This document shows positions 8,259 through 16,716 of a stretch of DNA of 45,006 bases, piece after piece (within the stretch, counting starts at the first letter, position 1; each line of letters starts with the position of its first letter). Origin of the DNA: Candidatus Vecturithrix granuli (GTDB lineage: Bacteria; Moduliflexota; Moduliflexia; Moduliflexales; Moduliflexaceae); NCBI GenBank assembly GCA_000739535.1, contig DF820468.1, positions 18,464-63,469 on the forward strand. Reading direction: 5' to 3'. Both the position numbers and the translations under genes were made by a program. The notes under the pieces were generated by a model, which was not told where the DNA came from, made no database searches, and saw only the letters and a program-made list of their open reading frames with translations.

Positions 8259-9158
8259 TTACCCTTTCACTCCGCCGGCAGTCAAGCCTTCTTCCAGAAA
8301 ACGCTGCATAATAAGAAACAGTGTAATAATCGGAATCGTCATAATGGTCGAAGCCGCCATGACGACATGCGGACGCGGCGTGGGATCGTTAAAAATGGTG
8401 TTGATCTTGATCGGCATGGTGAAAAGTTCGCGGGAATTTAAGAAGACCAGCGCGTATAAAAATTCATTCCAGGCAATCATGAAGGTATAAATCCCAACTG
8501 AGACTAACGCTGGCACCGCGAGCGGCATCGTGACGCGCCAGATGACTTGCAAGCGCGTACAGCCATCGATGAGCGCGGCCTGTTCAATTTCATCGGGGAT
8601 GGTCCGAAAGTAATTCGTCAGCATATACAGGGCAACGGGCAGGGTTTGAGCCAGATAGGTAATGACTAATAACCAGAGATTATCCTGGACGACGAATCCG
8701 AGATGGGCGCCGATGTTGGAAAGCATGGCAAATAAGGGAATAATCAGCAGCACACCGGGGAACATATACACTAACAAAATGCTATTCAATAAGAACTCTT
8801 TGCCGATAAACGACAGACGGGCGACGGAATAGGCCCCGAACACGGATAAAATCACGGCGATGAGCGCGGTCGGAATAGAGACTTTGAGAGTATTGATGAT
8901 ATTGACCTGAAAGTTCTGGAATTGTTTACTGGAAGGATCAAAGAGTTCTCGAAAGGCATCCAATCGTAGTTTAGCCGGGATATACACCGGTTTGCGTCCG
9001 CCGATTTCCTGATAGCTTTTAAATGATGAACTGACCATCCAGTAAAAGGGGAAAAGAATGCTGACAAGAAAGAAGGTCATGAGCAGCGTAAAAATCAAAC
9101 GCCGCCAGGTAAACCAGAGGGTCAGATGCTCGATCAATGTGCGTTTTTCGGAAGTCAT
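8259..9158 (-). CDS. ABC sugar/nucleoside transporter permease (MalG-like)
   Basis: A 299-residue inner-membrane permease with about six membrane segments (first at LIFTLLMTFFLVSILFPFYW). The cytoplasmic EAA loop is at QAALIDGCTRLQVIWRVTMP and docks the ATPase. This is the second permease of a CUT1-type importer. GAGGAGG lies upstream of the ATG, and only 2 bp separate it from the first permease. No ATPase gene is in the cluster, so a shared MalK/MsmX-like subunit elsewhere is expected. Confidence 0.9.
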   Translation of the reverse strand: MTSEKRTLIEHLTLWFTWRRLIFTLLMTFFLVSILFPFYWMVSSSFKSYQEIGGRKPVYIPAKLRLDAFRELFDPSSKQFQNFQVNIINTLKVSIPTALIAVILSVFGAYSVARLSFIGKEFLLNSILLVYMFPGVLLIIPLFAMLSNIGAHLGFVVQDNLWLLVITYLAQTLPVALYMLTNYFRTIPDEIEQAALIDGCTRLQVIWRVTMPLAVPALVSVGIYTFMIAWNEFLYALVFLNSRELFTMPIKINTIFNDPTPRPHVVMAASTIMTIPIITLFLIMQRFLEEGLTAGGVKG

Positions 9159-9160
9159 AG

Positions 9161-10102
9161 TTATTCCTCCTCAACGTTGCGCATGATAAATTTGACGTAG
9201 AAGCCCATAAAGACGATCAAGAGGACAAGTAAGATCATGGCGCTGGCTGCACCGCGGCCAAAATCAAACATTTTAAAACAAAATTCATACGTTAAGATCG
9301 GGAGCACTTTCGTGCCGAACCCTCCGCCGGTCAGCAGAAAAATATCGTCGAATTTGTTAAAGGTCCAGATTAAACGCAAGAGAAAGATTGCTCCTAAAAT
9401 GTAGTGTAATTCCGGCAGTGTGATATGCCGGAACTGATGCCATCTGTTCGCGCCATCCACTTCGGCCGCTTCGTAAAAGGTTTTATCAATAGCTTGAAGC
9501 CGAGCCAGGATCATGAGCATAGCAAAGGGAAAGTAGCGCCAGGCTTGAAAGATAATCACCAGCACTAACGCTAATCCTCTCGTGGCTAAATAGGCTTTGG
9601 GCATGGCAATCAGATCGAGTTTCAATAAGAGGTGATTGAGGACGCCGGAAGGGCGGGGATCCAGAATCCAGCGCCAGACAAAGGCAATACTGACAATCGG
9701 CGCGACATAAGGAAACAAAAAGATGGAACGCGCCAAGCCACGCGCGCGAAAGGGTTGGTTGAGCAGAAGGGCGGCGAGCAAGCCTAACACCAGCGTCAGG
9801 ATCGTCGCACTAAAGGAATAGACCACGCTCGTGACAGCCGCGCCCCAGACTTTGAGATTTTGATATTTAAAGGCAAAGTCCGTGAAAACCTTGCGGTAAT
9901 TGTCAAACCCAACGAAAGTCGCATTGAAGACATCATCCAGATTCCCCAGCGTGACGCGATGAAAGCTGACCCAGATGCTGAAGATCGCCGGAAAAATCAC
10001 CAGACCAAAGACGATCAGCGCGGTCGGCGACAGCAGCGCCACGCCTAAGCGAGCTTCACGGGCTTCAACTCCTTTGCCTCGAAACTGACTCAGGATTTGC
10101 AT
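9161..10102 (-). CDS. ABC sugar/nucleoside transporter permease (MalF-like)
   Basis: A 313-residue permease with six predicted membrane segments and an EAA loop at EAAEVDGANRWHQFRHITLP. The N-terminal hydrophobic segment TALIVFGLVIFPAIFSIWVS and the conserved region FKYQNLKVWGAAVTSVVYS are typical of CUT1 first permeases. A strong GAAGGAGGT site precedes the ATG. Two stem-loops (10136-10180 and 10196-10227) lie between the upstream binding-protein gene and this one and probably lower permease expression relative to the binding protein. Confidence 0.9.
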   Translation of the reverse strand: MQILSQFRGKGVEAREARLGVALLSPTALIVFGLVIFPAIFSIWVSFHRVTLGNLDDVFNATFVGFDNYRKVFTDFAFKYQNLKVWGAAVTSVVYSFSATILTLVLGLLAALLLNQPFRARGLARSIFLFPYVAPIVSIAFVWRWILDPRPSGVLNHLLLKLDLIAMPKAYLATRGLALVLVIIFQAWRYFPFAMLMILARLQAIDKTFYEAAEVDGANRWHQFRHITLPELHYILGAIFLLRLIWTFNKFDDIFLLTGGGFGTKVLPILTYEFCFKMFDFGRGAASAMILLVLLIVFMGFYVKFIMRNVEEE

Positions 10103-10135
10103 TCAGCTACCTCCTTCGGAACTACCCGTACCAAC

Positions 10136-10180
10136 CGGACAGCCTTGTGCGTCGAAACTCTTTGCAGACAAGGCTGTCCG
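10136..10180. repeat. Perfect 13-bp inverted repeat
   Basis: CGGACAGCCTTGT (10136-10148) pairs with ACAAGGCTGTCCG (10168-10180) across a 19-nt loop. It lies just before the first permease, downstream of the terminator-like hairpin. Confidence 0.7.
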
Positions 10181-10195
10181 CGGTACGCCAGGCAG

Positions 10196-10227
10196 AAAAA
10201 CCGGGTTTCTTGAAGAAACCCGGTTTT
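10196..10227 (-). terminator. Attenuating terminator after the binding-protein gene
   Basis: AAAAACCGGGTTTCTT is followed immediately by its complement, a hairpin with a stem of about 14 bp ending in a U-run on the minus strand. Placed 28 bp after the binding-protein stop, it should stop part of the transcripts, giving more binding protein than permease, as is usual in such importers. Confidence 0.75.
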
Positions 10228-10254
10228 AAGCATACTCGCAAACGTCAGAACAGC

Positions 10255-11595
10255 CTATTTGCTGCGTTCAGCGAGCAGGGCTTCCACTTGTTCCTGGAGC
10301 CAGGCTGCTCCTGATTCCGGCGTCATAATGCCTTCTAATGCAATATTGCTCAGGACTTGCGGGATTAAGTTGCGTCCTTCAATATCGCCAATCACTGCGC
10401 GCTGCGTGGCGCTATACGCTGGATTGAACATCCACCGTCCCATTGTTTCATAACCATTAGCAACTTGTTCCAATGTTTCCGGCGAGTATTTTTCAAAATA
10501 AGGACTGAGTTTTTTCCATCCTTCTACCTGGCTTTTCAGTACTGGGACCTTTCCGAAGGGCGCTAATGCCAGTACATCTTGATAGCCTTCTTTCAAGAAA
10601 AATTCTACGACTTTTTTTGCTTCCGGAGCCGCCCCATCCATAATGCTCAACGTGACTAACTGACCGTAAGACGCTGAACCATTTGGGCCCTTCATCATTG
10701 GGGCAAATCCGGTTTTGGCCGCCAGGTCTTCGACAGCTATTTGTACATTTCCTCCCCCCTCAAGGCCGGAACCATCCACGAGGTCATCCATAACATAGGT
10801 GCTGTAAAATACCATGCCAGATTGCGCTAATTCATACGATTCCCTCGCGCCTCGCCAATATTGCGGGCCGGGTAACGCACACTTTTGTAAGCCGGTATAG
10901 AATTCCAGAGCCGCGATCATTTCCGGAGTATTAAATGTCACCTTGCCGGTTGTCGGATCAAAAGGCCAGGCATTATTCGACATTGCAACCTGTTCGAAAA
11001 TTTGATGTCCATAATTCTGCCCTGGATCCGTTCCGAGAGTCAAGGCATACAGCAGCCCTTCCTGCCCCGGTAATTTTTCACAGGCAGCCTGGATGCTCTC
11101 CCAGCTTGTTGGCGCGCCTAAGCCCAGTTTTTCAAAGACATCCGCCCGATACCAAAGGGCCTGAATCCACCCATCAAACGGCACAGCCGCGTATTTCTTG
11201 CTATCCACATTCGTCACCATCGCAAGCGGGTTCACCCCGAAATCATCTTCGCCAACACTTTTGATGACTTCCGTGGCCGCATCTTCGTCTAATAGGCCAT
11301 CAGCGGTAAATGCTGCCACACGTTCGACGCCCATGCGCACGATGTCCGGCAAATCGCCCGCGCCTTTCGCAGTGGCAATCCGTTGAGAAACTCCCCCTTC
11401 CTCAATCGGCACAATTTTGATGGTCACGCCCGGGTTCTGCTCCATAAATCTGGCCGCCACCTTTTCATAGACAGCCACCCGGTCTTCCTCATTATCGGTT
11501 GACCAGAATTCAATCTCTACCGCAGCCTTTACAGAGCCGCTCACGAGTAGAACACACAGCATTAATATTGCTAAGAATTGAGAGACTTTTTTCAT
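10255..11595 (-). CDS. Extracellular solute-binding protein of ABC importer
   Basis: A 446-residue periplasmic binding protein with a signal peptide (residues 1-24, MKKVSQFLAILMLCVLLVSG...). VEIEFWSTDNEEDR, FMEQNPGVTIKIVPI and AKGAGDLPDIVRMG are the opening of the family 1 extracellular binding fold. The start at 11595 is chosen because GGAGG lies 8 nt upstream; the longer frame to 11631 has no ribosome site. It leads the minus-strand cluster of two permeases and a nucleoside hydrolase, so the ligand may be a nucleoside or a pentose derivative rather than an oligosaccharide; that is inference from context. Confidence 0.9.
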   Translation of the reverse strand: MKKVSQFLAILMLCVLLVSGSVKAAVEIEFWSTDNEEDRVAVYEKVAARFMEQNPGVTIKIVPIEEGGVSQRIATAKGAGDLPDIVRMGVERVAAFTADGLLDEDAATEVIKSVGEDDFGVNPLAMVTNVDSKKYAAVPFDGWIQALWYRADVFEKLGLGAPTSWESIQAACEKLPGQEGLLYALTLGTDPGQNYGHQIFEQVAMSNNAWPFDPTTGKVTFNTPEMIAALEFYTGLQKCALPGPQYWRGARESYELAQSGMVFYSTYVMDDLVDGSGLEGGGNVQIAVEDLAAKTGFAPMMKGPNGSASYGQLVTLSIMDGAAPEAKKVVEFFLKEGYQDVLALAPFGKVPVLKSQVEGWKKLSPYFEKYSPETLEQVANGYETMGRWMFNPAYSATQRAVIGDIEGRNLIPQVLSNIALEGIMTPESGAAWLQEQVEALLAERSK

Positions 11596-11687
11596 GATCT
11601 TTTCCTCCTTGTGTTTAGTTGTACGAGTCATGATATACGACAGACAATATCGTGATGAACATCTCTCCTGGCCTCACCTCCTTCCAT

Positions 11688-11707
11688 AACTTGAATGACT
11701 TCAAGTT
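11688..11707. promoter_or_regulatory. Palindromic operator candidate upstream of the ABC cluster
   Basis: AACTTGAA-TGAC-TTCAAGTT is a perfect 8-bp inverted repeat about 90 bp upstream of the binding-protein ATG. A minus-strand TTGACA lies 24 bp further upstream (11736-11731), though no good -10 is spaced correctly. Size and symmetry fit a dimeric repressor site. Confidence 0.45.
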
Positions 11708-11857
11708 ACCGTGAGTTAAAATTTTCATCTTGTCAAGAAGTTTTTACCTCGAAAGGTGAAATTGAGGGATCTCCCCACAAATCGAAAATTTTCTATTGAC
11801 AAACTTGCGCTATGCACGCATCCTATATGAGAATTCACAAGGAGGCAAAAGAAAGTT

Positions 11858-12082
11858 ATGCAGCACATTGTCCTGACCATCGAAGATCGCATAATCGAAC
11901 AAGCCATGTCTGATATTGCGCAGCATGAAGGTCTCAATCCACAAGACCTGATTATGCAGGCCATCCGCGCATTCATCCGGCAAAAGTCCCAACATGTCAA
12001 ACCGTATGCGTCGGTTACGAACAGCGCCCATTTCGGCAAAACACTCCGCGAGACGATTTGGGGGCGCACTGCCAATGGATAA
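11858..12082 (+). CDS. VapB-like antitoxin (toxin partner broken)
   Basis: A 74-residue protein with strong ribosome site AAGGAGGC. The N-terminal half (HIVLTIEDRIIEQAMSDIA then EGLNPQDLIMQAIRAFIRQ) looks like a ribbon-helix-helix antitoxin with a beta strand followed by two helices. The C-terminal part (KPYASVTNSAHFGKTL...) should be the toxin-binding tail. Directly after its stop, in the same frame, lies the C-terminal end of a PIN toxin, so the rest of the toxin gene has been lost. The antitoxin may be an orphan or may itself have an altered tail. Confidence 0.55.
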   Translation: MQHIVLTIEDRIIEQAMSDIAQHEGLNPQDLIMQAIRAFIRQKSQHVKPYASVTNSAHFGKTLRETIWGRTANG

Positions 12083-12259
12083 ACTCTTACGTTCAATCTA
12101 GCGGATGTCATGATTGCCGCGACAGCGGCGTTGTATGGTCTCCCGTTGTTTACGTACAATACCAAAGATTTCAAGTATCTCCCCAATGTCCGCTTGTGGC
12201 AGCCCGAAAGCATTGCTGTTAGCCAATCGAGCCAGCTTTTTTTCAGAGAAGAGAGTTGA
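12083..12259 (+). pseudogene. C-terminal remnant of a PIN-domain (VapC) toxin
   Basis: Without any start, the frame reads LTFNLADVMIAATAALYGLP, then LFTYNTKDFKYLPNVRLW, the last third of VapC-type PIN ribonucleases (the D-x-x-IAATA helix and the TxNxKDF strand). The N-terminal catalytic aspartates are absent. It follows the antitoxin in the same reading frame with just one TAA between, suggesting an internal deletion of the toxin gene. Not expected to be active. Confidence 0.75.
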
Positions 12260-12394
12260 TATGATAATTCAAACTTCCTATACGAATTATGAAGAAGCCT
12301 GACGATCAATCGCCAGGCTGAAAACATGATTTTGACATCTGATGTCCACTTTGGGGATAACCTTTTGCAGGGGTGGACTGGAGAGGAATATAGT

Positions 12395-13492
12395 ATGCTA
12401 ACTCACGAAAAAGATTTTCCGACAGAAACCACGCAAGTCGCTATTATCGGCGCCGGGCCGATTGGATTGGAACTGGCGGCGTCTTTGAAACGTGCCGGAG
12501 TTGATTATCTGCATTTTGACGCCAGACAGATCGGTTATACCATCTCCTGGTGGCCCAGGAATACCAGTTTTTTCAGCACCTCAGAACGGTTGGAGATTGC
12601 GGGAATTCCAATTCAAAATTCACATCAGCAGCGTGTGACCGGCGAAGAATATCTCGCCTATTTACGCGCAGTGGTGGAACAACTCGATTTACAGGTCAAC
12701 ACCTACGAACCGGTCGTGCATATCGAACGCCTGCAAGATGGTTTTGAGTTACGCACGCAGCCTTTGCAGGGTGAGCAGTGTTATCGCTGTCAGCAGGTTG
12801 TGATTGCGACCGGCGACATGGCGGCTCCGAATTATCTTGGCATTCCGGGGGAAGATTTGCCGCATGTCAGTCATTATTTTACGGACCCGCATTATTATTT
12901 TCGTAAACGGGTATTAGTGGTCGGCGGCAAAAATTCGGCGGTAGAAGCGGCGTTACGCTGCTGGCGCTCGGGCAGCCAGGTAGCGATCAGTTATCGCCGG
13001 GCGGATTTTGATGAAAAATCTGTAAAAAACAGTATTCTGCCCGATGTCAAAACCCAGATTCGTTCAGGGAATATTCAGTTTTACCCGCAAAGTCTCCCGA
13101 TTGAAATTACACCTCCACATGTGGTATTAGCGCCGACCAATGATGAAAATCGAGTTGAGGGAGAATCCATCATCCACCAGACAGATTTCGTATTGATTTG
13201 TACCGGTTTTCGCGCGGATTTACGCTTATTTGAGATTGCTGGCGTGCGCCTGGACGGCCCGGAACGCATCCCGGATTATGACCCGGACACAATGAAAACC
13301 AATGTGCCGGGATTATATGTCGCCGGAACCGCCGCAGGCGGCGATCAGAATCGCTATCGGCTCTTTATTGAAAACTGTCACGAGCATGTCGGAAAAATTG
13401 TCGCGGCCATTACAGGCCAGTGGCCCGAAAAACTGGGATCGATTCCCGCCCGTCAATATAGCGTTCCGCTGACATACTTTCAGGCCAATTGA
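12395..13492 (+). CDS. YpdA-like FAD/NAD(P) flavoprotein disulfide reductase
   Basis: A 365-residue two-dinucleotide-domain flavoprotein. [21 protein letters not shown] near the N-terminus binds [20 protein letters not shown] in the middle binds NAD(P)H, and [18 protein letters not shown] closes the FAD site. There is no CxxC redox pair, so it is not a thioredoxin reductase; the pattern matches YpdA/Bdr-type putative bacillithiol disulfide reductases. The start at 12395 has GAGAGGA 8 nt upstream; the ATG at 12326 has no site. It stands alone between the broken vapBC and the YfcC operon. Confidence 0.8.
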   Translation: MLTHEKDFPTETTQVAIIGAGPIGLELAASLKRAGVDYLHFDARQIGYTISWWPRNTSFFSTSERLEIAGIPIQNSHQQRVTGEEYLAYLRAVVEQLDLQVNTYEPVVHIERLQDGFELRTQPLQGEQCYRCQQVVIATGDMAAPNYLGIPGEDLPHVSHYFTDPHYYFRKRVLVVGGKNSAVEAALRCWRSGSQVAISYRRADFDEKSVKNSILPDVKTQIRSGNIQFYPQSLPIEITPPHVVLAPTNDENRVEGESIIHQTDFVLICTGFRADLRLFEIAGVRLDGPERIPDYDPDTMKTNVPGLYVAGTAAGGDQNRYRLFIENCHEHVGKIVAAITGQWPEKLGSIPARQYSVPLTYFQAN

Positions 13493-13819
13493 TCCGGAAG
13501 TTGCTAAACGAGGGACAACAAGGGATTAAAGAAAACAACGGATAAGACAAAAAAGTCAATCGAAAATCGTTTTTCTTGACAAAATCTTTTGGGGTTTGCA
13601 GGGTGAAAACTTCGTGAATTTTCTTTCCAAACCGGATGATGATTTCCGCTACAATACTGGAAAATAGCATCCATTCTACAAATTTTCTTGCGATCTATAA
13701 GATTTTACAGGTGGTCATCTTGAAGAGTTTTTTCTTGTTGTCTTGTTGACGGAAGAAAGAGAAAAAGTTGACTAAGCCGGTGAAGCATTTGTAGATCCCT
13801 ATTCAGAAGGAGTGATTGT
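13493..13819. other. Intergenic leader region of the YfcC operon
   Basis: About 330 bases, A/T-rich and purine-rich. It contains TTGACA at 13576-13581 without a well-spaced -10, and a second TTGAC near 13746. The promoter for the following operon probably lies here, but I cannot place it. No gene seen. Confidence 0.4.
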
Positions 13820-15232
13820 ATGGCTCAGGAGAAACCAATGAAAAAGAAGAGCAGAGTTCCGCATACCTATGTTGTGTTGTTTCTGGTTGTAATTGTCGTT
13901 GCACTCGCTTCCTACATTATTCCGGCCGGGCAGTATGACCGGGTGAAAGATGAGCATACCGGGCGTAATGTGGTTGATCCACAGTCCTTCCGTCAAGTGG
14001 ACAGTAATCCGACCACCTTTTTTCGTTTGTTTACTTCTGTGCCGAAGGGAATGAAAGAGGCGCAGGCGATTATTTTCTTTATCTTTATCGTCGGCGGCTC
14101 CTTCCAGATTATCACAGCGACCGGCGCGATTGACGCCGGAATCGGGAGAATTATCAAAAAAATTCAGGGGCAGGAGAAAATCATTATTCCGGTGTTTTTA
14201 ATCCTCTTTTCGCTTGGAGGCGCGACGTTCGGCATGGCAGAGGAGGCGATTGTCTTTGTGCCGATTGGCATCGCGTTTGCCCGCGCCCTTGGATTTGACG
14301 CCATCGTGGGGATGGCGATGGTAACGTTGGGGGCTGCCTGTGGCTTTAATGCGGGGGTCATGAATCCGTTTACCGTGGGCGTGGCGCAGGGCATTGCCGA
14401 ATTGCCCTTATTCTCTGGTATTGTCTTTCGCATTGTGCTGTTAATCGTTGTGTTAGTCATCACCTCGCTTTTTCTGCTGCGCTATGCTCATAAAGTGCAG
14501 CAAGATCCGACCAAAAGCCTTGTCTATGAATTAGAGCTTGCTGAAAAAGATAAGGCGCTCAATCTGGATCACCTGCCGGAGTTCAAAATCCAGCACCAAT
14601 TAGTGCTGTTGACCGTGGTAATCGGCCTGATTGCCATCATTATCGGCGTGTTTAAGGCAGATTGGTATATTACGGAAATTGCGGCAACCTTCTTGATTAT
14701 GGGGATTATCGGAGGGTTTCTCGGGAAATTCGGTCCGAGCAAGATTGCTGAAAAATTCGTAGAAGGCGCGCGTGCGATTACCTTTGGCGCTCTGATTGTA
14801 GGAATCGCCCGCACCATTCTGGTGGTAATGGAAGACGCGTTTATTATTGATTCGGTCATTCATGGTTTAGCCGGAATGATTCAAACCTTGCCCGGCGCGA
14901 TTTCTGCGGTTGGCATGTATGTGGTCCAGGTCGTCATCAATTTCTTTGTGCCTTCTGGCAGCGGGCAGGCCGCAGCCACAATGCCGATTATGGCCCCGCT
15001 CGCTGATGTGGTTGGGATCAATCGGCAGGTGGCTGTATTAGCCTATCAATTGGGGGATGGTTTTACTAACTCCATTATTCCAACCTCCGGCGTATTGATG
15101 GCAAGCTTATCACTGGCGAATATCAATTATGACAAATGGACGCGCTTTTTATGGCCTCTCATGGCTATCTGGCTTGGCATCGGAGTGATTGCGATGCTGA
15201 TCGCGACCATGATCAGCTACGGCCCGTTCTAA
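13820..15232 (+). CDS. YfcC-family carboxylate/amino acid carrier
   Basis: A 470-residue membrane protein with about 12 hydrophobic segments. VPHTYVVLFLVVIVVALASY then IIPAGQYDR is the hallmark opening of the YfcC/DcuC-like anaerobic carrier family. Other landmarks are GMAEEAIVFVPIG, GFNAGVMNPFTVGVAQGI and FVPSGSGQAAATMPIMAPL, the last two resembling ion-transporter substrate loops. AGAAGGAGTG lies upstream of the ATG. It is followed at about 100 bp by an N-acyl-amino-acid deacylase and an M20 hydrolase, so the likely cargo is an acylated amino acid, dipeptide or related carboxylate. Confidence 0.85.
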   Translation: MAQEKPMKKKSRVPHTYVVLFLVVIVVALASYIIPAGQYDRVKDEHTGRNVVDPQSFRQVDSNPTTFFRLFTSVPKGMKEAQAIIFFIFIVGGSFQIITATGAIDAGIGRIIKKIQGQEKIIIPVFLILFSLGGATFGMAEEAIVFVPIGIAFARALGFDAIVGMAMVTLGAACGFNAGVMNPFTVGVAQGIAELPLFSGIVFRIVLLIVVLVITSLFLLRYAHKVQQDPTKSLVYELELAEKDKALNLDHLPEFKIQHQLVLLTVVIGLIAIIIGVFKADWYITEIAATFLIMGIIGGFLGKFGPSKIAEKFVEGARAITFGALIVGIARTILVVMEDAFIIDSVIHGLAGMIQTLPGAISAVGMYVVQVVINFFVPSGSGQAAATMPIMAPLADVVGINRQVAVLAYQLGDGFTNSIIPTSGVLMASLSLANINYDKWTRFLWPLMAIWLGIGVIAMLIATMISYGPF

Positions 15233-15238
15233 AAATTT

Positions 15239-15312
15239 GCCCGCGAAACACGCCAAACACGCGAAAACAAGAATGATAAAGATTTTTCGCGTGTTTGGCG
15301 TGTTTCGCGGGC
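15239..15312. repeat. Perfect 29-bp inverted repeat
   Basis: The arms 15239-15267 and 15284-15312 are exact reverse complements with a 16-nt spacer. Each arm contains short internal repeats (CGCGAAACACGCC / AAACACGCG). It lies between the carrier and deacylase genes and, in translation, gives the AKHAKHAK / RVFGVFRG strings typical of dispersed palindromic elements. It may weaken readthrough or stabilise the upstream transcript. Confidence 0.85.
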
Positions 15313-15329
15313 TGAATAATGACAGACTT

Positions 15330-16715
15330 ATGTATGATCTCAAAATTGTCAATGCACAAATGGTAGATTTTGAACAACAGGAGTTTGTTCTCTGCGATCT
15401 TGGTATTGAGCAGGGAAAGATTGCCGAGATCGGGGCTATCACGGCGCCGGCCAAAAAAGAAATTGATGCAGGGGGACAGGTCGCAGCGCCCGGATTTCTT
15501 GATATCCACATGCACGAAGAAGTGCTGGGCGAAAGCGCGGATGGCGATGATTACGATATTGCCAACAAAATGCTGCTTATGGGCGTGACCACCTGCGTCG
15601 GCGGCAATTGCGGCAAAAATCGGCAGCCGGCCAAAGAATTCCTGACGTTCATTGATCAGCATGGCGCGCCGGTCAATTATCTGCTCTACGTCGGCCATAA
15701 CTCCCTGCGTCAATATGTCGGCGTGCCAACCTCGTATGATAAAGCCACCCCCGCCCAAATCGAGCAGATGCAGCAGCATGTCAGAAGCGCGCTTGATGAT
15801 GGGGTGATCGGGATTTCTTTCGGATTCGAATATGATCCCGGAATCGAACTCAATGAAACGATTCAGGTCTGTCAGGCTGCGGCGGATCGGCAGATTTTAC
15901 TTGCCGCGCACTATCGCAGCGACGCGGCCGCCGGACTTGATTCAATCCGTGAAATGATTGAGATTTCCAAAATTACAGGTCAGCCAATGCAGATCTCACA
16001 TTTGGGGAGTTGCACGGCGATGGGCTACATGCGGGAATCGCTTGAGATTATTCAGGCGGCGATTGACACCGGAGTTGATGTGGAGGCCGATTGTTACCCC
16101 TATCACGCATTTTGTACCTTTATCGGCTCTGCGGTGTTTGATGAAGGCTGCTTTGAGCGCTGGAATACCTCTTATGACAGCATTTTATTAACTGAAGAGC
16201 CTTTTAAGGGACAATATTGCAGCGAAGAATTATTTCACAAAGCACGTAAAGAATATCCGAATATGCTGGCAGTGGCCTTTGTGATGAACGAAGAGGAAGT
16301 GATTGAGTGCTTGAAAGCTCCGATTGTCACGGTGGCAAGCGACGGCGTGTTACGCAAAGGCAACGGCCATCCACGCGCGGCCGGAACGTTTCCGCGGGTA
16401 TTAGGTCGTTATGTGCGCGAACGCCAGGAATTGACTTTGATCGAAGCCTTAGAAAAAATGACCCTGAAACCGGCGCGGCGTTTGAAACTGGATCAGCATA
16501 AAGGACAAATCAAGGTCGGCTGGGATGCGGATCTGGTGATTTTTGATCCTGCCACAATTCTGGACGGAGCCACCTTTGAAGCGCCAGCGCTTCCGCCGGA
16601 AGGGATTCAGGCGGTGATCGTGAACGGCGAACTTGCCGTACAGGGGACGCAGATCGTGAACGCACGTCTGGGGCGAGCCATTCGCAGACAGGATATTCCA
16701 GGATGGGAGGTATAA
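15330..16715 (+). CDS. N-acyl-D-amino-acid deacylase (amidohydrolase superfamily)
   Basis: A 461-residue amidohydrolase that would remove the acyl group from N-acylated amino acids. PGFLDIHMH (His60, His62) is the first metal pair, and GGNCGKN places Cys94 like the bridging Cys of D-aminoacylase. AHYRSD and ISHLGS supply later histidines, and VASDGV the catalytic Asp. The start at 15330 is the first ATG matching the family N-terminus (MYDLKIVNAQMVD); an upstream extension would run through the palindrome. No clear ribosome site is visible. The next gene begins 1 bp after its stop, so both are co-translated. Confidence 0.8.
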   Translation: MYDLKIVNAQMVDFEQQEFVLCDLGIEQGKIAEIGAITAPAKKEIDAGGQVAAPGFLDIHMHEEVLGESADGDDYDIANKMLLMGVTTCVGGNCGKNRQPAKEFLTFIDQHGAPVNYLLYVGHNSLRQYVGVPTSYDKATPAQIEQMQQHVRSALDDGVIGISFGFEYDPGIELNETIQVCQAAADRQILLAAHYRSDAAAGLDSIREMIEISKITGQPMQISHLGSCTAMGYMRESLEIIQAAIDTGVDVEADCYPYHAFCTFIGSAVFDEGCFERWNTSYDSILLTEEPFKGQYCSEELFHKARKEYPNMLAVAFVMNEEEVIECLKAPIVTVASDGVLRKGNGHPRAAGTFPRVLGRYVRERQELTLIEALEKMTLKPARRLKLDQHKGQIKVGWDADLVIFDPATILDGATFEAPALPPEGIQAVIVNGELAVQGTQIVNARLGRAIRRQDIPGWEV

Positions 16716-16716
16716 C

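Noticed and set aside
11725-12327. 200-residue minus-strand ORF
   Set aside because: Antisense to the vapB gene and PIN remnant; low-complexity composition and no family.
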